Of a DNA stretch of 36,536 nucleotides, positions 9,847 to 17,835 are shown one piece after another. Origin of the DNA: Alphaproteobacteria bacterium RIFCSPLOWO2_01_FULL_40_26 (GTDB lineage Bacteria; Pseudomonadota; Alphaproteobacteria; Rickettsiales; UBA1997); assembly GCA_001767955.1 (NCBI GenBank), contig MEMO01000027.1, forward strand, positions 1 to 36,536, in the 5' to 3' direction. Within the stretch, counting starts at the first letter, position 1; every line of letters begins with the position of its first letter. Under the pieces are notes generated by a model. The model saw only the letters and a list, made by a program, of their open reading frames with translations, searched no databases and was not told the origin of the DNA. Position numbers and translations under genes: made by a program.

Positions 9847-10072
9847 TAGACGAAGTCTTTAGTTGCATGGCATGAAGTGTATCACCGAGAATTTCCTTCA
9901 GCGCCTCATTCACCATTTTATGTTGCTCGATGCGAGTTTTGCCAGAAAAAATTTTATCGCTGATTGCAACAGAGTAGTGATCATTATCACCAGCCAAATC
10001 AATCACTTTGATTCGCGCTTGCGGAAACTTTTCAGTCAGAATTTTTTCCAATTTTTCTTTGGCAATCGGCAT
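9839..10072 (-). CDS. BolA/IbaG family protein, partner of Grx4
   Basis: A 77-residue BolA-fold protein. Visible features are the DHYSVAI strand with His32, the helix-turn segment RIEQHKMVNEALKEI, and LHAMQLKT with the conserved C-terminal His67 that ligates the shared [2Fe-2S] cluster. It is first in the bolA-grxD-ABC string and overlaps grxD by 8 bases. The short form and loop resemble IbaG (BolA2-like) more than canonical BolA. Its likely role is Fe-S cluster trafficking or sensing with the glutaredoxin. Confidence 0.93.
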   Translation of the reverse strand: MPIAKEKLEKILTEKFPQARIKVIDLAGDNDHYSVAISDKIFSGKTRIEQHKMVNEALKEILGDTLHAMQLKTSSND

Positions 10073-10173
10073 CGTTAAATGAATTATTCTTTAAAATTTT
10101 GTGTCCTTTTCGTGCTTCGTGCTTCGGAATTTTAGCCAACGAAGCGCGAATATTCCAGACACAGAATTTGGGG
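10073..10173. repeat. Short inverted repeat with heptamer copies between bolA and the zinc-ribbon gene
   Basis: This 100-base gap holds about 2.7 copies of the heptamer ttcgtgc (10109-10127). They are flanked by inverted arms: aaaattttgtgtcc near 10093-10106 and its near-complement near 10155-10170. The same gtgtcc-type arm recurs at about 17766 and 30009. It looks like a decayed small repeat element. The bolA promoter should also be here, but I cannot place it. Confidence 0.55.
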
Positions 10174-10380
10174 TTAAACGAGTTTGTTTGGTAGCAAAAA
10201 ATCACTGCCGCAATATTGGCAGATTTTTTTTGGCTTGCTGCGTCGCCACATTGAATAAAAAAATCCCGGGAAGAAAAGAGTTGACCATAACAAAAATTCA
10301 ACAAACCCGCTACCGCGTTTGCCTTGCAGGAATTTATTGATGCCTTTGCAATCGCCACAAATCAAAATTTCCTCGTTCAT
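10174..10380 (-). CDS. Small membrane zinc-ribbon protein
   Basis: A 68-residue protein with two CxxC pairs (C8/C11 and C54/C57) that would form one zinc ribbon, bracketing a hydrophobic segment (about 25-44). The layout, metal ligands on both sides of a membrane-embedded stretch, suggests a small membrane-associated zinc-binding protein. It is real rather than accidental because its ATG overlaps the nadE stop as ATGA, the usual coupling arrangement, and the four cysteines are regularly placed. I do not recognise a named family, and its relation to NAD synthesis is unknown. Confidence 0.75.
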   Translation of the reverse strand: MNEEILICGDCKGINKFLQGKRGSGFVEFLLWSTLFFPGFFYSMWRRSKPKKICQYCGSDFLLPNKLV

Positions 10381-12023
10381 TTGTAAAATCTATTAGTGAT
10401 GGGATAGCGCCGATCCTTGTCAAACGACATGTCGGAAATTTTTGGGCCTATTACAGCTTGTCTGCGTTTATACTCACTCGAATAAAAAAGTTTCGCCACT
10501 TTTTTTACCAAATCCTTATCAAAAAATCGTGAAATTTCTTCCACCGATTTTTGCTCTTCGATTAGTGAAAATAAAATTTGATCAAGAATTTCATAGTCGG
10601 GAAGCGAATCGCTATCTTTCTGATCTGGCCGCAATTCTGCGCTTGGAGCTTTGATAAAAATATTTGGCGGAATTACACCGGCGCGGAGTTTTGCCAATTC
10701 ATAAATTTCCGTTTTATACAAATCCTTGATCGGATTGAATGCGCCGCACATATCGCCATAAATTGTAGCATAGCCGCAAGCCAGTTCAGATTTATTGCCG
10801 GTTGAAAGCAGAAGTGCGCCGGTTGAATTTGCAATTGCCATCAGAATATTTCCGCGAATACGCGACTGCATGTTTTCTTTCGCAACTTCTGAAACATTTT
10901 TTACCGTAAAAAGCATAGATTCGAAAACCGGCTCAATCGAAATCACTTCCAGATTCACGCCCAAATTCTCGGCGCAATTTTTTGCATCAATCATTGACTC
11001 TTCAGAAGAATAGCGGCTTGGCAAGGCATAAAGAAAAACATTTTCTTTTCCTAAAGCATCAACGGCAATTGCAGCAACCAAAGCTGAATCGATGCCGCCG
11101 GACATGCCTAGTAGAACTTTTTTAAAACCGTTTTTGTGAACATAGTCGTGTAAGGCAAGAGTGCAGGCGGCATAATTCGTGCTTCGTGCTTCGTGCTTCG
11201 TGCTTCGTGTAGCCTGTGCTGAATTTGTTTCAGCATGCTTCGTGCTTTGATTGGGAAATGAAATTTTTCCTGATTTTTCGAGCTCGATTTGGATTGAATC
11301 TTCTTCAAATTCTTTCAGGCGCAACACAATTTCTCCTGCTTTGTTTATCACAAAAGATGAGCCGTCGAAGACTAGGGAATCCTGGCCTCCCACCTGATTC
11401 ACATAAATCAGGGGTTTGTTCAGATTTGTGACAAAATTTTGGGTGACACGTTGGCGATATTCATGTTTTTTTGACGAGTAAGGAGAGGCGTTGATGACAA
11501 TTACCACATCAAGAATCTGCTCTTGCAAAAGATAAAGATTTTTCAGCGGCCAGAGATCTTCACAAATCAGAATCGCCAAAGTTAATTCACGAAATTCAAC
11601 CAAAGATAAAAACTGTGCGGGCTTGAAATATCTGTGTTCATCAAACACACCGAAATTCGGCAAAGTTTTCTTGTTAATGATTTTTTTGATTTCGCCACGC
11701 TCGATCAGCAAGGCTGAATTGCGGATAATCTCCTTTTTACGCTCGAAGTCGATAGTTGGCGCGCCCAGTAAAATAGCACATTGCGAATTTTTTGTTGCCG
11801 AAACAATTTCAAAAATTTTTTCCCGACATTCGCGAATAAAATATTTTTTCAGCCATAAATCTTCGCAAGGATAACCACAAACCGCCATTTCAGAAAAAAC
11901 CACCAAGTCGCATCCAGCCTCACTTGCCAACTTAAATTGATGCAGAATTTTTTGCGCATTAATCTCCAAATCACCAACAGTTGGATTAATCTGCGCCAGA
12001 TAAATTTTCAGTTTCGGACTCAT
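10377..12023 (-). CDS. nadE: Glutamine-dependent NAD+ synthetase, with a repeat-derived linker
   Basis: A two-domain 548-residue enzyme making NAD+ from deamido-NAD+. The N-terminal nitrilase-type amidase domain (1-250) has Glu45 in VFSEMAVCGYP, Lys118/119 before LPNFGVFDE and Cys154 in ILICEDLW. The C-terminal synthetase domain has the P-loop SGGIDS at 308-313 and the later STGNKSELACGY region. Between the domains, residues about 259-283 are encoded by repeat DNA: five tandem copies of a heptamer (11176-11210) and a hairpin unit (11215-11239), giving a low-complexity stretch with TKHEA-type residues. The frame is kept. The gene overlaps the upstream MNT-HEPN gene by 4 bases (ATGA) and the downstream zinc-ribbon gene likewise. 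Confidence 0.97.
   Translation of the reverse strand: MSPKLKIYLAQINPTVGDLEINAQKILHQFKLASEAGCDLVVFSEMAVCGYPCEDLWLKKYFIRECREKIFEIVSATKNSQCAILLGAPTIDFERKKEIIRNSALLIERGEIKKIINKKTLPNFGVFDEHRYFKPAQFLSLVEFRELTLAILICEDLWPLKNLYLLQEQILDVVIVINASPYSSKKHEYRQRVTQNFVTNLNKPLIYVNQVGGQDSLVFDGSSFVINKAGEIVLRLKEFEEDSIQIELEKSGKISFPNQSTKHAETNSAQATRSTKHEARSTNYAACTLALHDYVHKNGFKKVLLGMSGGIDSALVAAIAVDALGKENVFLYALPSRYSSEESMIDAKNCAENLGVNLEVISIEPVFESMLFTVKNVSEVAKENMQSRIRGNILMAIANSTGALLLSTGNKSELACGYATIYGDMCGAFNPIKDLYKTEIYELAKLRAGVIPPNIFIKAPSAELRPDQKDSDSLPDYEILDQILFSLIEEQKSVEEISRFFDKDLVKKVAKLFYSSEYKRRQAVIGPKISDMSFDKDRRYPITNRFYK
11176..11239. repeat. Heptanucleotide tandem repeat plus hairpin repeat inside nadE
   Basis: Positions 11176-11210 are five head-to-tail copies of ttcgtgc (the last with one change). 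They are followed at 11215-11239 by a divergent copy of the 27-bp hairpin repeat. In that copy both stem arms have changed in a matching way (cctgaa/ttcagg has become gctgaa/ttcagc). A further tgcttcgtgcttt follows. Seven is not a multiple of three, so gain or loss of one unit would shift the nadE frame. Confidence 0.9.
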
Positions 12024-12919
12024 GCAGTTTTAACAGTCAATGTTAGATTATCTAACTTTTGCTGACAGATTTTTTCCGTGATTGCCAAAAGTTTTTTTAC
12101 ATCTTTTGTAAGAATTTCTAAATCCTCTTTTGCCATATAAAAATCAGCATCATATCTGCCACCAATATAGGCTTCATCGAGAAGTTCAAAACGAGCTTTC
12201 TGCTCTCTGGTTTTTTGTGGAAAAAGTTTTTTTAAATCCGGATGGAGATGATTAACATCGGGAGCAAGATATTTGAGAAAATGGTCATGAGGACAATAAT
12301 CTTGGAAGACAAGATAAAGTGTTTTGTAAGCGTGTTCGGCTGCTTGGTGTAATTCAAATGAAGCTTTTCTTAAATACTCTTCATCATTTTTCGCTTTTCT
12401 TAAACAATCGTTAAAATCTTCAAAAAACATTTCCGCTGTTTTGAACCAACGTGCAAAATAATCCTTCGCGATCCTTCGCTTCTCCTGCGGTTTCAATTTC
12501 CTCTTTTTCGCTAGCGTGAATCTCTTTGAATCATAAAGCATGATCCCTTCCTTTTTGATGTCGGAGAAAAAATATTGCCCCTCTGCAAGCTTGATATTCA
12601 GCATCTCAATATCATGAGCTTCAACTTTTTTAACCGGCGCGCTTAATTTTAGTTTTTGACATTTGGAGGAAATTTTATGCCACAAAGATTGATTCTTTTT
12701 TTCGGTGATAACCAGAATGTCATAATCAGAAATTCTTCTAAAACCTGGTTTGTTTGGGATTACATCTTGGGCTTCGCGGTAGGCACCACGGGCATAAGAG
12801 CCAAATAAAATAATCATCTCAACTTTGGCAAGATCGCAAATGGTTGAGACAATTTTCTTCAGTTCGGATTGTTTGTTTTTGGGGAGGTGGGAAATGGAGG
12901 TTTTCATATGCCAAAACAT
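12020..12919 (-). CDS. MNT-HEPN fusion: minimal nucleotidyltransferase with HEPN domain
   Basis: A 299-residue protein. The N-terminal nucleotidyltransferase domain has the GS-containing loop IILFGSYARGAYRE (near 36-49) and the catalytic acidic pair in SDYDILV (Asp65, Asp67). A long helical C-terminal domain contains FELHQAAEHAYKTLYLVF, the typical HEPN pattern. In separate form these domains make HEPN/MNT toxin-antitoxin systems in which the nucleotidyltransferase modifies the HEPN RNase; fused versions exist but their roles are largely unproven. The gene ends in a 4-base ATGA overlap with nadE, so the two are made together. An alternative start lies 4 codons downstream (12907). There is a 23-35 base gap after dusB. 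Confidence 0.87.
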   Translation of the reverse strand: MFWHMKTSISHLPKNKQSELKKIVSTICDLAKVEMIILFGSYARGAYREAQDVIPNKPGFRRISDYDILVITEKKNQSLWHKISSKCQKLKLSAPVKKVEAHDIEMLNIKLAEGQYFFSDIKKEGIMLYDSKRFTLAKKRKLKPQEKRRIAKDYFARWFKTAEMFFEDFNDCLRKAKNDEEYLRKASFELHQAAEHAYKTLYLVFQDYCPHDHFLKYLAPDVNHLHPDLKKLFPQKTREQKARFELLDEAYIGGRYDADFYMAKEDLEILTKDVKKLLAITEKICQQKLDNLTLTVKTA

Positions 12920-12942
12920 AAATTATCAAAGTGCGACTTGGG

Positions 12943-13908
12943 TTAAATTTGTAAGTCATAAAACCTTTCGATTTCAGAATAAACATTGGCATGACCCTGG
13001 ATGGTGTTTATCCTGGCACGAAATTCAGCCGATCCCTTGAGGCCGGAACTATACCAGCCAATATGCTTGCGCGCCAATGGGATTGCGGTTTGCTCGCCGT
13101 AATGATCGATCATTTCATTGATATGATTGAGCACGATTTTTTTCTGTTCTGCGATTGTTGGAGTGGCAATTTTTTCTTCATTTTTTAGCTCGGAATTTAC
13201 TTGCGAAATCAACCATGGTTTACCATAACAGGCTCTGCCGATCATGATGCCATCTGCTTTGGAAAGCTCTAATGCTTTTTTGGCGTCGGCGGAATTTTTA
13301 ATATCGCCATTGGCAATCAGCGGAATTTTTACTGTTTCCTTGACGTGAGAAATCAATTCCCAATTTGCCGATCCATTGTACATCTGACAGCGCGTGCGAC
13401 CATGAACAGTAAGCATTTTGATTCCGACATTTTCAGCTTTTTTGGCAAGCGATGGTGAGTTGAGATTTTCATAATTCCAACCAAGACGCATCTTCATCGT
13501 CACCGGAATTTTCACTGCTTTAACCACGGCTTCCATGATGCGCGTTGCCAGATCTTCATCTTTCATCAAAGCGCTTCCGGCAAAACCATTCACTACTTTT
13601 TTCACCGGACAGCCGAAATTGATGTCGATGATATCAGCGCCCAAATCTTCATTTAATTTTGCCGCTTCTGCCATCACTTCAGGCTCACAGCCGGCAAGCT
13701 GCACCGACATTGGATAATGCGCATCGTCTTTCTGACATTTTTTCAGCGATTCACGTGTTTGTAGAATCATGGCTCTTGATGCGATCATTTCCGAAATCAC
13801 CAAAGAAGCGCCGAATTTTTTTACCAGACGGCGGAATGGCAAATCAGTAACGCCAGACATCGGAGCTAACAATACATTGTTCCGCAAAGAAATTTTACCG
13901 ATCTTCAT
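12943..13908 (-). CDS. dusB: tRNA-dihydrouridine synthase, DusB type
   Basis: This flavoenzyme reduces uridines in the tRNA D-loop with NADPH and FMN. Counting from MKIGKISLRN, it has APMSGVTDLPFR for FMN binding, the catalytic Cys100 in INFGCPVKK, MKMRLGW and HGRTR at 169-173, then the C-terminal helical domain. I place the start at the ATG at 13908, because the family begins this way. A further in-frame ATG is at 13917 and a TTG at 13926. With any of these it overlaps the end of the upstream membrane glycosyltransferase gene (stop at 13895), so the genes are coupled. Length of 321 residues is normal for DusB. Confidence 0.94.
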   Translation of the reverse strand: MKIGKISLRNNVLLAPMSGVTDLPFRRLVKKFGASLVISEMIASRAMILQTRESLKKCQKDDAHYPMSVQLAGCEPEVMAEAAKLNEDLGADIIDINFGCPVKKVVNGFAGSALMKDEDLATRIMEAVVKAVKIPVTMKMRLGWNYENLNSPSLAKKAENVGIKMLTVHGRTRCQMYNGSANWELISHVKETVKIPLIANGDIKNSADAKKALELSKADGIMIGRACYGKPWLISQVNSELKNEEKIATPTIAEQKKIVLNHINEMIDHYGEQTAIPLARKHIGWYSSGLKGSAEFRARINTIQGHANVYSEIERFYDLQI

Positions 13909-15967
13909 TCCTGACATAAATCTCAAAATCGTGGAACATTACTGATTCGGATTTGGAAATCCTATCAAACGAATCGTCCTTAAAAATTTTGTCCGATGGC
14001 GCTTTTTTCGAAAACACGGAATTAACCATACGATTTTCAAAATGAAAATTTTTCAAAAAACTTTTTTTGAAACCGTAATCAAGAAAATAAAATTCCAGAA
14101 TATTGATTCTGCAACGCTTGTAATCAACGGTGGCCGACTTGGAATTATTGACAAAAACCACCTTTGTTGCCGGATTTTTGATAGCATTTTTAACGTCATC
14201 CATCAGGTAAAAATAGGTAAAAACCTCGTCTGGATTTTTGATTGGAAACATCAGGCCGTTTTTCTGATAATTCCCAGTCTGCAGCATGGCGGCATATTGC
14301 TTTTGGCTATTGCCTTTGTTTAGATAATGCAGAGTTGGAAATATGTGACAAAGACAGTCGGAAATCATAACAATTCCATCCTGCTGCCGCGGCGCGTAGA
14401 GCTTGCTATAATAGGCGACAACATCAGACAATCGATTGGGAAAGGTGTAGGGATTTTTGTGAATGGCAACCAGGATCGGCATCTTGGCATAAGAGTAAAA
14501 CTGGCCACAAATCAATGTGGTTATCGCAAATAGCAACAGAGGTGAAAAATGATTTGCGATTTGCGAATAAATTCTTTTTTCAAACAAAAACAAAATCGCA
14601 AAAATGGCTGATAGGTGAATGATAAAACGTAAATCCGGAAATTGCTTTATTGCCAAAGCCACGCAAAGCATTATGGCCACGCAAAGAACCAGAAACAGCC
14701 CGAGATGCGCTCTGACACCATTTTTTTTAAAAATCAGAACCACCACATAAGCCAATGTGAACACCCACCAGAAATTAATACAGCGTATAAATCCGATTCC
14801 TCCATACAGAATTCCAAAATCAAAAACCGACAAAATCATTGCTAAAGCTATGACAATCTGATCTCTGGAGAATGAAATTTCCTTTGAAGAAAACAGATCA
14901 TAAGCAAATTTGGCGTAGCAGATAGTGGCAATTGAGAGGAAAATCGCATATTGATCGAGAGACCCGATATTTTCGAGTAGAATGACAAAGGCAGAAGCAA
15001 TCAAAAAAAGGGTTAAAACCAAATCAGATTCGCTAAATTTCAGGCGCAAAAAAATCAGGAATATGAAAAAAAACGGCATCATGGCGCCGATATTGTAGAT
15101 GATATTCCACGCAAAAAGCTCTTCGTTGTTATATGCCAGATAAGCCTTGGCGGCCATCGGCACCATGAATTCAAAAAATTCCGGCGCAAATTTGATGATT
15201 AAAAACAAATAAAGAGCGCCGATCAAAAGCATGATCAATCTGCTCAAATCAACAATTTTTCTGTTTTTGTAAATCAGATAGAATTCACCGAATATGACAA
15301 AAACCAGATAATGTGGCTTAAGGCATGGAATCAGTCCCATCAGGCATCCACGAGCTATCAAATTCTTGTTGTCAAAATTTTTTATTCCGGAAAGGCCCCG
15401 TCGCAAATCAACTTTCCAAAAAGTCTGAACCATTGATTTATGAGGACTCATCGAGTTTAAAAATGGTAAGAAATGGGGATTTGCGACAGAACCAGAAAGG
15501 CAATAAGAAATATAGGGAAAAAGCAGGATAAGCAGCAGGCTGGTTTTGGTGCCAAACTCGCCCATTGCTATGATGTTGTAGCGCAGAAAAAATCCCAAAA
15601 AACAGCTGATGATGATTAGGTTGTAATGGGCTCTATTTTGATAAATCGCACCACGTTGCAAAATTTTTGATGAGAAAAAAATTGATAACAGGGCAAGCGA
15701 ATTAATGACGATTTCAGAAAGAATCAGCGGGCTTATGCCTGTTAGCTCCGATAGCTTGTATTGCAGCGCATAGAAATAGAACGAGAACGGAAAATTGCCG
15801 TCAAAAAATCCGTAATAATATCCTTTTCCTTCGGTGATTTTTCTTGCCGAATCTATGTAAGCTCCGGTATCAACGCCGATATCCATGGTTGAGCGCAGAA
15901 AAATGCTAATCGCAAAAATCACGCTGCAACAAATCAGGAGAAATTTATTGTCGGAATAAAATTTCAT
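13895..15967 (-). CDS. Multi-spanning membrane glycosyltransferase-like protein (GT-C/GT39 type) with an in-frame repeat insertion
   Basis: A 690-residue integral membrane protein with a dozen or so hydrophobic helices and a C-terminal periplasmic-looking tail. The first extracytoplasmic loop, DIGVDTGAYIDSARKITEGK (30-49), followed by an aromatic FDGNFPFSFYFYALQY, resembles the acceptor/donor loop of GT-C enzymes that use polyprenyl-phosphate sugars (ArnT/PMT-like). Residues about 157-191 are foreign: they are encoded by an 88-bp palindromic element at 15400-15487 plus flanks, and the segment LSG appears on both sides, 35 residues apart. The frame is kept. It diverges from the second such gene with only 24 bases between starts. 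Substrate unknown; cell-envelope glycan modification is a guess. Confidence 0.72.
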   Translation of the reverse strand: MKFYSDNKFLLICCSVIFAISIFLRSTMDIGVDTGAYIDSARKITEGKGYYYGFFDGNFPFSFYFYALQYKLSELTGISPLILSEIVINSLALLSIFFSSKILQRGAIYQNRAHYNLIIISCFLGFFLRYNIIAMGEFGTKTSLLLILLFPYISYCLSGSVANPHFLPFLNSMSPHKSMVQTFWKVDLRRGLSGIKNFDNKNLIARGCLMGLIPCLKPHYLVFVIFGEFYLIYKNRKIVDLSRLIMLLIGALYLFLIIKFAPEFFEFMVPMAAKAYLAYNNEELFAWNIIYNIGAMMPFFFIFLIFLRLKFSESDLVLTLFLIASAFVILLENIGSLDQYAIFLSIATICYAKFAYDLFSSKEISFSRDQIVIALAMILSVFDFGILYGGIGFIRCINFWWVFTLAYVVVLIFKKNGVRAHLGLFLVLCVAIMLCVALAIKQFPDLRFIIHLSAIFAILFLFEKRIYSQIANHFSPLLLFAITTLICGQFYSYAKMPILVAIHKNPYTFPNRLSDVVAYYSKLYAPRQQDGIVMISDCLCHIFPTLHYLNKGNSQKQYAAMLQTGNYQKNGLMFPIKNPDEVFTYFYLMDDVKNAIKNPATKVVFVNNSKSATVDYKRCRINILEFYFLDYGFKKSFLKNFHFENRMVNSVFSKKAPSDKIFKDDSFDRISKSESVMFHDFEIYVRNEDR
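15400..15487 (+). repeat. 88-bp palindromic element, copy 1 (inside the membrane-protein gene)
   Basis: The ends are the perfect inverted repeats gtcgcaaatc and gatttgcgac. It matches the copy at 34770-34857 in inverse orientation at about 81 of 88 positions, and every difference I see is a transition. Near-direct repeats ccggaaaggc (15387-15396) and ccagaaaggc (15492-15501) flank it, exactly 105 bases apart, which looks like a target duplication. The insertion therefore adds 35 codons and keeps the host gene open. Confidence 0.88.
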
Positions 15968-15991
15968 TTATCGTTTATTTGATTGGATAAA

Positions 15992-17506
15992 ATGCATAAC
16001 GAAAACCATAAACTTCCTCTTTTTAAATTGCTCTTGCTATCGCTGGCGCTCTTCCTGATTGCAACGCAAATATGGCATTCGTTTAATTCCCCGCTGTGGA
16101 CTGATGATGCTTTTTTTGGCACGGTAGCAAAAAATCTGGCCAGCGGTAATGGATATTCTTCAAGCGATACGCGCTGGAATTCCGCATTCAGCTCATATAT
16201 CACCGCGGGCCCGGTGATAATTCTTCCCGCCGCTTTAATGATAAAAATCTTTGGCAATCAACATTGGGTTTTGGGACTTACAATCACAATGTTGATCTGG
16301 ATTTTGCTGACGATGATTTTTGTCGCTTGGCGCAGCGATAAAAAATTTCCGGCTTTATTTTTAGCTCTGCTGCTTTGCCTGCTATTTTCAATCAATTCAG
16401 CAAATTATGGGATTTATAATAACAGCTATCTCTCCCTTTGGTATTTGATGCTTGGCGAAATGCCGTCAATTTTTCTGACGATTCTCGGCGCAATGATTCT
16501 GTTCTCACAGGAAAGCCGGAAAAAAATGATTGGCGGTGGGCTGGTTCTTGGTTTGGCCATCATGTGCAAAAATCTTTCGGCAATTGCTTGCACCATCATT
16601 TTGTTAACAAATTCAATAAAAATAATTTTTGGCCAAAAAAATCTGCGCGAAAAAATCCTGCTGATTATGCTTTCGGGCATTGGTTTTGTTGTGCCGTTTT
16701 TAACATTCGAGCTGGTCAAAATAATTTTTCTTGGATTGGATTACTACTTTGAAGCGCAGCTGCAAAATCTGTGGTTTCATCAAGTAGCTGGCGCTTCTAA
16801 AGATCCAAGACCGGTAGAAAAAATTTATCAGGCTTTCACTGTATTTGCCTATTCAATAATTTTGCTGGTTATCAGCGCTGCCTTACTGATTTTTCAGGCA
16901 CGAAACCACGCAAAGAAAAATGCAAACGCAAAAACATATTATTGGCTTGGTATTGCGCTAATTGCGTCTTTTGTTTTCCACGCTTTGTGGTGGATATTCT
17001 TTTCGGTCTTCATCAATTACCGCTATTTGATCGCTGCTTTATTTTACTGTATTTTTGGCATTTCCTTTTTGATTTGCTGCACTGATTCCATTTCCAAAAC
17101 ACTAAAAATTTTGATTTCTTTGATCGTATTATTTCGTTTCCCAAGCTTGATTTACATGGCTTCTCATGCCTTCGACAAAAGCAGCAAACTGCAGGAACAG
17201 CTGCAAATTACAGAAGAAATTGTGAAGTTACAAAAACAGGGAATTGCGATGGTTTCTTGCGGACTCAATTTTGAACTCGAATATTTACTACCGGGAAGCG
17301 GCAATTTCATGGATTGTCGCAATTTGCCAAAAAATTTAATCAACAAAAATTTTATGCTGGTTAATGATTTTGTTATTCCAAACAAAGTTTTGATGGAAGG
17401 CACTAAATCAACCGAAATCAGGGAATTGCCTGATGAAATCATGTTGAGATGTAATAAAAAACACCTCGCGACCGCAACTTATCTTCTGTCGTGGTGCGTA
17501 AAGTAA
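15992..17506 (+). CDS. Second membrane glycosyltransferase-like protein (GT-C/GT39 type)
   Basis: A 504-residue multi-spanning membrane protein with about ten hydrophobic helices. The first loop PLWTDDAFFGTVAKNLASGN carries the paired acidic residues typical of GT-C enzymes acting on lipid-linked sugars, followed by aromatic SSYITAGPVIILP. I prefer the ATG at 15992; a TTG three codons earlier (15983) is also in frame. It is divergent from the 690-residue homologue-like gene with almost no intergenic space, so promoters must lie inside the neighbouring gene or the transcripts are nearly leaderless. The stop codon TAA is part of an apparent 8-bp target duplication of the MITE that follows. Specific sugar and acceptor unknown. 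Confidence 0.72.
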   Translation: MHNENHKLPLFKLLLLSLALFLIATQIWHSFNSPLWTDDAFFGTVAKNLASGNGYSSSDTRWNSAFSSYITAGPVIILPAALMIKIFGNQHWVLGLTITMLIWILLTMIFVAWRSDKKFPALFLALLLCLLFSINSANYGIYNNSYLSLWYLMLGEMPSIFLTILGAMILFSQESRKKMIGGGLVLGLAIMCKNLSAIACTIILLTNSIKIIFGQKNLREKILLIMLSGIGFVVPFLTFELVKIIFLGLDYYFEAQLQNLWFHQVAGASKDPRPVEKIYQAFTVFAYSIILLVISAALLIFQARNHAKKNANAKTYYWLGIALIASFVFHALWWIFFSVFINYRYLIAALFYCIFGISFLICCTDSISKTLKILISLIVLFRFPSLIYMASHAFDKSSKLQEQLQITEEIVKLQKQGIAMVSCGLNFELEYLLPGSGNFMDCRNLPKNLINKNFMLVNDFVIPNKVLMEGTKSTEIRELPDEIMLRCNKKHLATATYLLSWCVK

Positions 17507-17667
17507 CCCCAATAACGCTTAAGAAAAATGCTCATAGCTTTACTCTTTGAAGAACATTACCCCCCTCACAAAATATTTTGTGAGTGGTAATATTTTGTGA
17601 GTGGTAAATGACCTAGAAAGAGTAAAGTGATTACAAATTTTCTTAAGCGTTATTGTGGTTAAAGTAA
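17499..17667. mobile_element. MITE-like palindromic element with 8-bp direct flanks
   Basis: The inverted ends ccccaataacgcttaagaaa (17507 on) and ttttcttaagcgttattgtg (to 17659) differ at one base, and the inner sequence continues as an imperfect palindrome with the centre ctcacaaaatattttgtgag. The direct repeat taaagtaa lies outside both ends (17499-17506 and 17660-17667), as expected for target duplication. There is no transposase inside. It sits between a gene stop and tRNA-Arg. Confidence 0.82.
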
Positions 17668-17675
17668 TGTGTTTT

Positions 17676-17750
17676 GCCCTCGTAGCTCAGGGGATAGAGC
17701 AGTGGTTTCCTAAACCATGTGCGCATGTTCGAGTCATGCCGAGGGCACCA
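17676..17750 (+). tRNA. tRNA-Arg (anticodon CCT)
   Basis: A full cloverleaf can be drawn. The acceptor gccctcg pairs with cgagggc. The anticodon stem gtggt/accat closes the loop ttCCTaa, and the T stem gcatg/catgc closes the loop ttcgagt. CCA is encoded at 17748-17750. It reads AGG arginine codons. It begins 8 bases after the MITE flank. Confidence 0.95.
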
Positions 17751-17835
17751 TTACTGATTATTATGCAAAATTTTGTGTCCGGCATATTTTGCACTTCGGT
17801 AATTTTAACCCAGATCCGTCATTAGAAACTGTTTA

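Noticed and set aside
11176-11210. CRISPR-like array in nadE
   Set aside because: Units are 7 bp with no spacers; a simple tandem repeat, not CRISPR. No CRISPR array was seen anywhere in the window.
14042-14845. Plus-strand frames across the large membrane-protein gene
   Set aside because: Antisense to a long hydrophobic coding sequence, and codon patterns favour the minus strand.
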